A DNA stretch of 64,000 nt from a virus. The stretch spans positions 1 to 64,000 of IMG/VR virus record IMGVR_UViG_3300035698_019437; one strand, written 5' to 3'. This document shows positions 56,242-64,000 of this stretch, in pieces. The notes beneath the pieces were generated by a model that ran no database searches, was not told the origin of the DNA, and was given only the letters and a program-made list of their open reading frames with translations. Positions within the stretch are counted from its first letter, which is position 1. Each line of letters opens with the position of its first letter. Both the position numbers and the translations under genes were made by a program.

Positions 56242-56685
56242 ATGTCTCTATTTGATACAAGTGAACAACAGATTGAAGTTGTACTGTACTACAAAGAAGT
56301 AAAAACCAAGCATGGGATAAGAAAAATCGTTGTTATTGAAGAAGAAGAAGCAAAAAAGATGGCTAAAGATCATCCTGATGACAAGTCTATTAAGAATATA
56401 ATTACATTCTGGAAAGAACTATCATGGAAAGACGATACCGATCTTGTAAAAGAGGCTACTGTTCGTAATCAAATGACAGGACTTACAGAATTTGATCCGT
56501 TCATGTATAGACAAAATAAGATTAGAAAATGTCTGACAGGTTGGAATATTAAAGATGATAACAATAACAGTATCACGTTTAGCATGGATTTGTTAGATAA
56601 AATGCCAGCAGATGTTGTTTATTCTTTAGTATCCAAGTACGAAGGTATTGTTGGGTTAGAAGAAGAAGAAGAAAAAAAATCATAA
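56242..56685 (+). CDS. Tail assembly chaperone-like protein, first (147 residues)
   Basis: GGAG precedes the ATG. The protein is acidic/helical, with WKELSWKDDTDLVKEATV (near 55-72) and SMDLLDKMPADVVYSLVSKYE near the end (given as LLDKMPADVV). The position before a tape measure and the LxxLxPxxxxxI-type ending resemble gpG-like chaperones. It overlaps the next gene by one base. Confidence 0.7.
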   Translation: MSLFDTSEQQIEVVLYYKEVKTKHGIRKIVVIEEEEAKKMAKDHPDDKSIKNIITFWKELSWKDDTDLVKEATVRNQMTGLTEFDPFMYRQNKIRKCLTGWNIKDDNNNSITFSMDLLDKMPADVVYSLVSKYEGIVGLEEEEEKKS

Positions 56686-56906
56686 TGGCAATGGTTGATC
56701 TGCTGAAAGGCAGGTGGCCTAAAACACAACCATTGCCGGAAGAAATAACAGAGTATTTTTTGGCCGAAAAATTCGGGTGGACATTACATTATATAAGAAA
56801 TGGGATGTCTCCTAGAGATGTACAAGTTACTGTACAGCTATTAAACCTACATCAAAGATTTATAGCAGGTGATTTAGATTCGACTGCTAAAAAGGAGAAG
56901 TCATGA
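56685..56906 (+). CDS. Tail assembly chaperone-like protein, second (73 residues)
   Basis: Small protein with LPEEITEYFLAEKFGWTLHYIRNGMSPRDV-type order (quoted as ITEYFLAEKFGWTL), the second small gene typical of the chaperone cluster. ATGA overlap with the next gene. No programmed frameshift can be identified here; it is an independent start. Confidence 0.68.
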   Translation: MAMVDLLKGRWPKTQPLPEEITEYFLAEKFGWTLHYIRNGMSPRDVQVTVQLLNLHQRFIAGDLDSTAKKEKS

Positions 56907-57319
56907 GCGGAATATTTATAGAACCCAATGAAGAAATAGAAATCAACATTTTTGTGGCGATATCGGAAAAGGGAGAAGTATTTTCAGATACAGATTTGAA
57001 ATTAGTAGAAGAAGACTTTGAAGGAAATAAAGAAGATATTGTAACATATACAGTTAAGTTTCGTAAACCAGACTATAAGGCAGAGGTCGAAATATATTCT
57101 GATATACTCAAATCAAACCAAGATGGTGAGAGCAATACAGAGTCTCCTTTGAGTTTAGACTTGGCTGGTGTAACCTATAAGAGATTTGTTACACTTATAA
57201 AAAGTTGGACGTTTAAGGATGATGAAGGTAAGGCTATTCCGCCGACGCAGGAGAATATAGATAAGCTACATCCATCAATTGCAAGAGCTATCACGTCAGA
57301 GTTGGCTGATCATGTTTAA
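56903..57319 (+). CDS. Tail assembly chaperone-like protein, third (138 residues)
   Basis: It has a helical C-terminus (PPTQENIDKLHPSIARAI) and a domain similar in layout to the first chaperone (WTFKDDEGKAI against WNIKDDNNNSI), suggesting duplication. It is coupled by ATGA. The 67-nt gap before the tape measure holds a GGGAT/ATCCC-type inverted pair and no clear ribosome site for the next ATG. Confidence 0.7.
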   Translation: MSGIFIEPNEEIEINIFVAISEKGEVFSDTDLKLVEEDFEGNKEDIVTYTVKFRKPDYKAEVEIYSDILKSNQDGESNTESPLSLDLAGVTYKRFVTLIKSWTFKDDEGKAIPPTQENIDKLHPSIARAITSELADHV

Positions 57320-57386
57320 ATAAAAAGGGATATGACGTATAGTTTATTAATGTAATACTAATAATCCCCTGTACTATTCGTGTATT

Positions 57387-60266
57387 ATGGCTAAATCAAA
57401 TCAAGGCATTGTAGGAGAACTCACTAAGCAGTACACGATCTCCGTGGATTTGCAAGGAGGAGATAAGACTGCTCGCCAAACTGCCAAAATAAACAAAAAC
57501 TTCTCCAAGATGGAAAAGTCGGTGAAGCAGCTTAGTAAAGGCTTTAAATCACTTGGTGGAGTAATTAATAAGCTTGGGGCGATTGCTGGTGTTAGTGCTG
57601 GTTTTATCAAAGGTATACAAACGGCGGATAAGCTTAATAAATCTCTCGTTAGATTGTCTAATTCGTATAATAAGTGGGGATTTAACATTAAGCAGGTTCA
57701 AAGTACTATAAATTCCATGGGTAATTCCTTAAAGTTGACTAAGGAAGAAAGCATGGATTTGATGAAGATATATGAAAAAGATTTTCCAATGGCTAGCCTT
57801 AAAGAAGGCGTTGCTATGTTTGTTCACATGAAAAAAGCTGTTGGAGCGAATAAAGAAGCATTGGCTGAGATGGCAGGAGGTATGGCTCAAATAGCTACTG
57901 AATTCCCTGAATTGCAAAAGTTAATGGAGAAGTATGCTAAGGGAGATAAAAAAGCTGGTCAACAATACCGAAGACAATTAAATATGATGACAGCAACTGG
58001 TAAGATATCTAAAGATTTGTTTAGAACAGGCCAAGAGTTTTTGAAAGTTAATAAACAGAATACCGCAGAAGCACAAGCATTACTAGATAAAAAGCAAGCA
58101 GAGATTGATGCAGTTCAGACAATAAAAACTACATTTGAGAAATTAAATCAGACTATAGGAAGTGTGCTTCTTCCATATGTACGACAATTAACTGAATGGA
58201 TAAATAAAAATACCACAAAAATTGAAGGATGGATTAATCTGTTTAAGAAGATTGGCCCCTACATAGTAATGATTGGTGCCGGTATCAAAGCATGGCAAAT
58301 GGGATCAGGTCTTGCAAAAGGCTTAGGTATGCTTACTGGTGGAGGAATTGGGAAGGGTCTTGGAGGCAGCGTAGGAGGTAAAATTGGAGGAGGTATAGGT
58401 GCTGCCGGTGCTGGTCTTGCTGGTGGATATATCGGTGGTAAACTTTCTAAAGGCTTAGCGGCTACAGCAGGTGCAGGTCAAGCGGGTCAAGATTTCTGGG
58501 GCGGCGTGGGTGCGGTTGGTGGTGGAGCAGCAGCAGGTGCTAAAGTCGGCGGCGCTCCCGGCGCTGCAATCGGAGCACTTGCAGCAGGTATTTCTGAAGT
58601 GGGACAAGGTGTTTGGGCTATTCATAAAATCAACTCGCAGACTAAAGACTTAATAGCAAATCAAGATAAGAATATAGCAAATAAACTTGCTACTCTTCCA
58701 GATAGATTTAGTGCAAAAGTTGCGCCTTTGGTAAAAGCACAGTATGAAGCAGGTATGAGGTTAGCAAAAGTAAGAGAAGAAGCTACGAAAGCTTTACAAA
58801 AGAAGAGAGGGGTTAGTCACCAGTTTACAGACGAAGACCTTGCAGCATCTTCATCCGAGTTTTCAATGGCTCAAAGCCAATTCCAGAATGCTAGAAGTGC
58901 CAAAAGACGAGCGCAAGGTTCTGGTAGTATGGGACAACAAGATGCTGCTTCTAAAAGAAGAGCGAAACAACAACAAAGACTTGCTATTGCTCAGAAAGCA
59001 GAAGTTGCTCGAATTGCTCGTATCGCTCAGCTTGATGCTATGCGGTTGAGAAATTATCAAACATTGCAAAAAGTTGTTGCCGCACAAACAGGTTCATTTG
59101 ATGAACAACTTAATTATGTTCAGTCAATAGTGGATGTATGGTCTAGGGCTGGTTTTACAAATGAGGCTGCTGTATTGAATGCTTTAACAGAGGCTCGCGT
59201 TCGTTCTGAAAAAGCGGAAGCTTCTTTAGTGAAGCAAATAAACGAATTGATCGTCCGCAGAAATAAAATGATGGCAGAGGGCACTAAAGACCCTCAAGTA
59301 ATTGCCGAGGCAAATCAAGAGATATCAAAATTATATGCACAACAAGGTCAGATTGTTGCTAAAAGAATGGATATGGAAACTAAAGCTGTTGACATGTATG
59401 AACACAGAAAAACTTTAGCCGGTGCTGAGTTGCAGGTTCAAGAATCTCTTGTTGGTTTGATGGATCAATTTGCTATAGGTATCGGAGCAAGTGCGGAAAT
59501 GAGAATGAAAGCAATTGCTGGCGCACAGAAGCAGGGAGATATAATTGAGAAACAAATTAGTCTTGCCAAAAAGCAGGTAGAGGCCGGTAAGGGCGGCTTA
59601 CCTATGCAGATTAAATTGAAAAACCTTCAAGCTGAAAGATTAGGTTTATTGCAGAAGGAAGCACAGCTTGCCAAGGCTTTGAGAGATGGATGGGTCACGG
59701 CTGTAAAAGCGATGTCTGTTGGTAGCGGAAGAATAACAAAGATCGCCATGACAGCAGATAAAAACCTTGGATTAGCTGTTCAAAACCTTGGAATGGTAAG
59801 AACGTTCTATTCAGGTGCTGTTGGAAGAAAAGGAGAAAAAGAAGTAGGAAGTAGAAAAGGCGAAAGATTTACGGCTTCTGGACCTGGTGGCGGTATAGCA
59901 GGAGTAAGCGGTGGGTTCCAACCTACATATGATACAGATACTGGTGTAGGTGGTATGAACGCAGAAATGGCTATACGAAAAGGCATATCAGGGAAATGGG
60001 CCGGTAAAACAATTACTGCTGCTAGTAAAAGAGCGATGTCTGGTTCTGGTGCTGCTTATGGAGCAGGTACTAAAGCTTTAGCTCCTGCCAGAGCGGCTAT
60101 GAGAGCACGAGGTGGTTTTCAAGCAACTTCTCCTGGCGCTGTTGGAGGTGCTGGTATTAGTGTTAACGTCAATGTTAATGGCTCTATTGCAGAAGTTGCC
60201 AAAAAAGTAGGCGAAAAATCAGCAGCAGCATTCCAAAAATCTATGAAGAGTAGATTAGGCAAATAA
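57387..60266 (+). CDS. Tape measure protein (959 residues)
   Basis: Long helical protein starting MAKSNQGIVGELTKQYTIS, with a Gly/Ala-rich hydrophobic section near residues 300-410 (GLGMLTGGGIGKGLGGSVGG and GLAGGYIGGKLSKG) that could insert into the host membrane, and coiled-coil parts (LVKQINELIVRRNKMMAEG, near 610-630). Length, composition and position after chaperone-like genes support the call. It sets tail length and guides DNA delivery. No peptidase or muralytic motif is obvious. Confidence 0.9.
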   Translation: MAKSNQGIVGELTKQYTISVDLQGGDKTARQTAKINKNFSKMEKSVKQLSKGFKSLGGVINKLGAIAGVSAGFIKGIQTADKLNKSLVRLSNSYNKWGFNIKQVQSTINSMGNSLKLTKEESMDLMKIYEKDFPMASLKEGVAMFVHMKKAVGANKEALAEMAGGMAQIATEFPELQKLMEKYAKGDKKAGQQYRRQLNMMTATGKISKDLFRTGQEFLKVNKQNTAEAQALLDKKQAEIDAVQTIKTTFEKLNQTIGSVLLPYVRQLTEWINKNTTKIEGWINLFKKIGPYIVMIGAGIKAWQMGSGLAKGLGMLTGGGIGKGLGGSVGGKIGGGIGAAGAGLAGGYIGGKLSKGLAATAGAGQAGQDFWGGVGAVGGGAAAGAKVGGAPGAAIGALAAGISEVGQGVWAIHKINSQTKDLIANQDKNIANKLATLPDRFSAKVAPLVKAQYEAGMRLAKVREEATKALQKKRGVSHQFTDEDLAASSSEFSMAQSQFQNARSAKRRAQGSGSMGQQDAASKRRAKQQQRLAIAQKAEVARIARIAQLDAMRLRNYQTLQKVVAAQTGSFDEQLNYVQSIVDVWSRAGFTNEAAVLNALTEARVRSEKAEASLVKQINELIVRRNKMMAEGTKDPQVIAEANQEISKLYAQQGQIVAKRMDMETKAVDMYEHRKTLAGAELQVQESLVGLMDQFAIGIGASAEMRMKAIAGAQKQGDIIEKQISLAKKQVEAGKGGLPMQIKLKNLQAERLGLLQKEAQLAKALRDGWVTAVKAMSVGSGRITKIAMTADKNLGLAVQNLGMVRTFYSGAVGRKGEKEVGSRKGERFTASGPGGGIAGVSGGFQPTYDTDTGVGGMNAEMAIRKGISGKWAGKTITAASKRAMSGSGAAYGAGTKALAPARAAMRARGGFQATSPGAVGGAGISVNVNVNGSIAEVAKKVGEKSAAAFQKSMKSRLGK

Positions 60267-60319
60267 CATACCTTCTTTTCTTAGAGTAATTTCCATTATT
60301 CATCCGAATCATATATATA

Positions 60320-63300
60320 ATGGCTGTAAAAATAGACATATTAAATCCTGCTGTACATTCAACAAAACTTTGTTGTTTGTCTGGCAACGGAAACGCATAC
60401 TCTGAAGAAAATCCAGAGATTTGGGGTTTAATTCCTTATCAACTTCAGCCGGTAAAAAGCCTAAGATATGCATTTTCAATAAGTTCTCTTCTAGAACACA
60501 CTAATACAATCCCATATACTGTTAGAGATCAATATCTATCAGACGAATCTAAGTTTTGGCCTCTTGTCAATCAAGGATGTAAAGTTAGATGGGCTTTTGA
60601 TATTAAAGATTCGGACCCTATAAAGGTTTGTGAAGATTGTTTCTTTGTAGAACCAGGATGTGAAGATAAATACAGTGCTGCATTATCAGAGTTAAATGAG
60701 AATCTACAAAGTATAGATGATCTTATTCTATTAGCGGTTGATACCATTGCTGGTTCTAATTTTGAAACTATCTGGACAACAGCAATGGATGAAAGCTCTG
60801 TTATCTTAACAAAAGTTGCTGGGTTTATTTCATCTGCAAAATCAAAAAGAGATACTAATTGCGCAAATGCACTAGTAGACATAAAATCTGCAATAGATAA
60901 GGCTATAGAGGCAGTAGAGGTTCTTTCAAAGTACGTAGTTAGTATTAATGCTAGAGCAGAGCGTTCCCAAGATGATACTCTACCCGCTGAGTTTATAGAT
61001 TTGGCGGATGATTTTGATACCATACAGGTTAATTTGGTTGTTCTTGTTCAATCAATTATTTTAGCTGGAAGACAAGTAGTAGCTTCTGAAGGTATATCCG
61101 GCTGGTTTACATCGTTTTTCAATAATGGATGTTTAGAGCTTTCTTCTGAAAATGAACAACTTTATGAAGCAGAGGTTCCTGCGTGTGCTGTTTTTAATCC
61201 AGTTCCTAACGGAGAAATAAACTATTGTGGAGACCCAGAAGGTTTGCCGGATGACTGTCAGCCTGAATGTTACTATCCGTACGGTTTTTCTACATGGGGA
61301 TTTAGGAATAAGATTGAAGATGTCTTTCCTGTTCATAGTGGAGAAGAAAACGATTGCAATTTTGTCAGAGTTTTAGACAGCAATTGCTTTCCAGAAATTG
61401 CAAGTAGCAGCACTACGAGTAGTACTAGTAGCGTAAGTAGCAGTACTAGTAGCACGGATTGTGTTCCAGGTAAATTTGTTATACAGCTAATTAAAAGAAG
61501 AATCTTAGCTAGTTCTAGTAGTAGCATAAGCAGTGGTAGCAGCAGCAGTAGCCACTCTTCAAGTAGCCATTCTTCAAGTAGCCATAGTAGCTCTAGCCAT
61601 AGTAGCTCTAGCCATAGTAGTAGTAGCCATAGTTCAAGCAGTCATTCTAGTTCTAGCCATAGTTCAAGTAGCCACTCTAGTTCTAGTCATAGTTCTGCAA
61701 GTTCAGGTTGTGATTGTCCTGGCTCGTCGTGTTCAAATTGTGCTGACACAACTCCTGATAAATTCTTATTAGTATTAAGTGGAGTTGATGCTGGTATTTG
61801 TAACTGTATTAATGATACAACAAATGGAGTTAGCGTAGACGTAACGGGTCTTACTATAGATGGAACTTATGTATTACATCAAATAACTCCTTGCTTATGG
61901 CGAGCGGATACTGTAGGAGCATGGTCATTAGACTATGACGACACTGGAATTGGATGTAATGCAGTATCTAAAACTGACTTTGGTTCATTTGATATTAACT
62001 TGCGAAAAACAGATGCTAATACATTTCATTTAGAAGTTTGGGTCTATGGAACATATGGACATAATATTCGCTGTTACGAAGCGACTTGGAGCGATACCGA
62101 CTGCTGTAACGACTATTATAATAAGTCAAATACATTAACTTGTTCCTATAACAGTGCCGTCGGCGGTCGGCTAGATATATCTGACACAGGCGAAGCGGAC
62201 TTATATGTTTGTTTAGAAAGTAGTAGCCATTCAAGTAGTAGCCATAGCAGTGCCTCGTCCGGCGGCGCTCCATTTTTGACAGAATACTCGTTTGAAGATT
62301 TTCTAGAATCAACATACTTTGTTAACGATATATTTGTTAATGACGACCATATTCTTAATCTTGTTAAAACAGAAGATATACAAGATTGCCCGTCAGAAGT
62401 TAAATGTGGTTTAGACGAATGGCTATTAGAACTATTTGTATATTTCGAAATGGATGACAAGTTGGAAGATGGAAGTCGATACAGCTTGTTACTTTTTAGA
62501 GGACAAAGAACATTCCAACCAGAAGAGATTCCAATTACAGGAACGGACGATGGAGGACTAGATATTGATAACATGCTCTTAGAAACATATTGTGGACAAG
62601 AGTACGAATTCGATGGAGAAATAAATAATCTAGGAGAAGTAGAAGAAGAAATTTGTGGATTAAGTTCTGCAAAATGGTCATATAACTTCCTCAACACAAC
62701 GATATTCCAAGCTGGTTTTGGCGGAAGTATAAGAATATATCCAACTATAGAACAAAATGATGGTTTAACTACAGATATTCTTGATGAGTCTCTTAAAGGT
62801 CATGATAGAGATTACAACGGTCTATTTGAATTGAATACTGATAACTACGCTTATATGAGGGCAAATGAATTTAAAATCTATAAAGAATCGTTGGATGACT
62901 ATGTAGAAGCAATCGATCAGAAATGGAGAAACACGGATGAATGCGATAAACCTACTACGCTGTTTACTCCTCCTCTGGTTTCTCATAATACAGTAACAAT
63001 GCATTTATGTGGAGAACAAATTCTATTAAACGAAGAATTCATCGTAGAGAAAGCTGTATATAATCAAGCTGATAATACTACAAGAATATCTTTAAACGGT
63101 ATTATCCCAATATACTGTTATGGCATAACGAAAGAAGAAATCATCGATACCGAAGATGATTTTATGAAGCCATGTCCAGGTAAAGCAAATAATAATATAT
63201 TCGAATGCGTTTATATGGATCAAGAAGTTCAAAAGAACAGCGCAGATTATCCTCTAGATACTTTGGTATACACTAGAGATATTTATAAAAGAAGAGTATC

Positions 63301-64000
63301 AAAATTCCTGTACTACGATGAATTTGGATACGACTTAGATGCAGTAAAACAGCTTCTCAACAATCCAGAAGGGGCCAAAGCGATTGATCCATGTTTGAGA
63401 GACAATTGCAAAGATACTCTGAATACTCATTTTCAGGGTATGAACAACCTCACATCTGATGAAGTTATCGTTCAAGGCGAAATAAAAGCAGGAACATTCT
63501 TATATTATTCTGGGACCGCTGCTCAAGATAGATACCTTAGACAGATAAATATGTTGCACACTAGGATATCTAATGATAGGCCAAGGCTATATAAATATTA
63601 CAACTGGGATGATCTAGATGAATCGATTGATCTATGGGATAAATACAATTGTCTTGATCCCAAGTCTATCGTTGAATCATTTTGCTTCACACTTGTTCCA
63701 TTTACTAAAGAAAGTGGAGAAACTGTAGATGCTTGGAGAATTTCCGAGCTTCTTACGGATGCGCAAAACATTCACAGAAGATTTTTGAAAGTATTCCCAG
63801 AAGATGAGCTTCCGTTTATAATCAAACCACCGGAAGATTTCGATAAAGAAACTGCAAGTTCTACACAGAAAGAACCGTATAGAGAAGCATTCTGTTGGGC
63901 GGCTGATCATAGAGGTATACTAAAGCTATATGTGTGGTTTGATGGATCGTTTGAAGCAGAAATAAAAGTTTCGAAAGCAGAAATCAGAGATCAAGAATGG
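60320..64000 (+). CDS. Very large Cys-rich tail protein with Ser/His linkers (partial, runs off the right end)
   Basis: The frame is open from the ATG at 60320 to the window edge, at least 1227 residues. Residues about 290-310 are Cys-rich (CGDPEGLPDDCQPECYY). Ser/Thr and Ser/His linkers (61376-61460, 61505-61705, 62216-62255) flank a Cys-rich domain beginning CDCPGSSCSNC. The last third is acidic with Cys. Placement after the tape measure suggests a distal tail, baseplate or spike protein; the linkers look like inserted flexible hinges. Confidence 0.8.
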   Translation, partial: MAVKIDILNPAVHSTKLCCLSGNGNAYSEENPEIWGLIPYQLQPVKSLRYAFSISSLLEHTNTIPYTVRDQYLSDESKFWPLVNQGCKVRWAFDIKDSDPIKVCEDCFFVEPGCEDKYSAALSELNENLQSIDDLILLAVDTIAGSNFETIWTTAMDESSVILTKVAGFISSAKSKRDTNCANALVDIKSAIDKAIEAVEVLSKYVVSINARAERSQDDTLPAEFIDLADDFDTIQVNLVVLVQSIILAGRQVVASEGISGWFTSFFNNGCLELSSENEQLYEAEVPACAVFNPVPNGEINYCGDPEGLPDDCQPECYYPYGFSTWGFRNKIEDVFPVHSGEENDCNFVRVLDSNCFPEIASSSTTSSTSSVSSSTSSTDCVPGKFVIQLIKRRILASSSSSISSGSSSSSHSSSSHSSSSHSSSSHSSSSHSSSSHSSSSHSSSSHSSSSHSSSSHSSASSGCDCPGSSCSNCADTTPDKFLLVLSGVDAGICNCINDTTNGVSVDVTGLTIDGTYVLHQITPCLWRADTVGAWSLDYDDTGIGCNAVSKTDFGSFDINLRKTDANTFHLEVWVYGTYGHNIRCYEATWSDTDCCNDYYNKSNTLTCSYNSAVGGRLDISDTGEADLYVCLESSSHSSSSHSSASSGGAPFLTEYSFEDFLESTYFVNDIFVNDDHILNLVKTEDIQDCPSEVKCGLDEWLLELFVYFEMDDKLEDGSRYSLLLFRGQRTFQPEEIPITGTDDGGLDIDNMLLETYCGQEYEFDGEINNLGEVEEEICGLSSAKWSYNFLNTTIFQAGFGGSIRIYPTIEQNDGLTTDILDESLKGHDRDYNGLFELNTDNYAYMRANEFKIYKESLDDYVEAIDQKWRNTDECDKPTTLFTPPLVSHNTVTMHLCGEQILLNEEFIVEKAVYNQADNTTRISLNGIIPIYCYGITKEEIIDTEDDFMKPCPGKANNNIFECVYMDQEVQKNSADYPLDTLVYTRDIYKRRVSKFLYYDEFGYDLDAVKQLLNNPEGAKAIDPCLRDNCKDTLNTHFQGMNNLTSDEVIVQGEIKAGTFLYYSGTAAQDRYLRQINMLHTRISNDRPRLYKYYNWDDLDESIDLWDKYNCLDPKSIVESFCFTLVPFTKESGETVDAWRISELLTDAQNIHRRFLKVFPEDELPFIIKPPEDFDKETASSTQKEPYREAFCWAADHRGILKLYVWFDGSFEAEIKVSKAEIRDQEW
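61505..61705 (+). repeat. Ser/His linker in the large tail protein
   Basis: About eleven S3-4H units with mixed serine codons, of the same type as the 28-29.5 kb repeat, followed by a Cys-rich domain. A short copy (about 62216-62255) closes that domain. Their use on both sides of one domain suggests flexible hinges. Confidence 0.9.

Overview
The window looks like part of a large, AT-rich tailed bacteriophage genome (Caudoviricetes) that uses the standard genetic code and mostly Shine-Dalgarno-led, tightly packed genes. The main evidence is at 50-64 kb: a head-tail adaptor-like protein, a probable tail tube protein, three tail-assembly-chaperone-like genes, a 959-residue tape measure protein and the start of a very large Cys- and Ser/His-rich tail protein that runs off the right edge. 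The host cannot be told from the sequence. TAG, TGA and TAA all end genes, so there is no sign of stop-codon reassignment.

Layout. (1) 1-11.2 kb: an accessory block in which ten tRNA or tRNA-like genes (Val, Phe, Arg x4, a Lys-anticodon one, Asp, Asn, Gly) alternate with small proteins, many carrying zinc ribbons, and with three homing-endonuclease-type genes that share a structured leader. (2) 11.2-15.6 kb: a lone minus-strand fibre gene broken by a frameshift, an acidic structural-type protein, a frameshifted GIY-YIG endonuclease and a small protein before a strong terminator. (3) 15.7-31 kb: a virion-decoration block with two glycosyltransferases (GT4 and GT9 types), a degenerate subtilase, fibre-like and beta-helix proteins, a LamG protein with a 494-residue Ser/His repeat, and a tail-type protein. 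(4) 31-37.8 kb: a LAGLIDADG homing endonuclease and a chain of about a dozen small paralogues joined by 4-nt ATGA overlaps. (5) 37.8-46.9 kb: proteins beginning MNWY, including a GNAT-like protein (32.7 kb), an HELEH metalloprotease candidate and a 2H phosphoesterase candidate, plus an HNH endonuclease and a 500-nt non-coding stretch with strong hairpins. (6) 47-64 kb: an 873-residue protein of unknown role, an actin-fold ATPase, a third glycosyltransferase and the tail morphogenesis genes.

The most unusual signals are as follows. Twenty-eight small genes, in seven clusters, all end in Trp at position -6 and Met or Ile at position -3 from the stop. A tRNA-Arg(UCU) gene is canonical except for an exact 38-nt insertion after the anticodon, which pairs with the anticodon. 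Two tRNAs have class II variable arms but Lys or Arg anticodons, and two have C instead of U at position 33. Three endonuclease genes sit just after tRNAs behind one conserved two-box hairpin leader. Eight proteins (plus one internal copy marking a gene fusion) start with an MNWY-type peptide. One N-terminal domain is shared by a fibre protein, a glycosyltransferase and a coiled-coil protein. Ser/His repeat proteins share the genome with three glycosyltransferases, suggesting, but not proving, glycosylated fibres.
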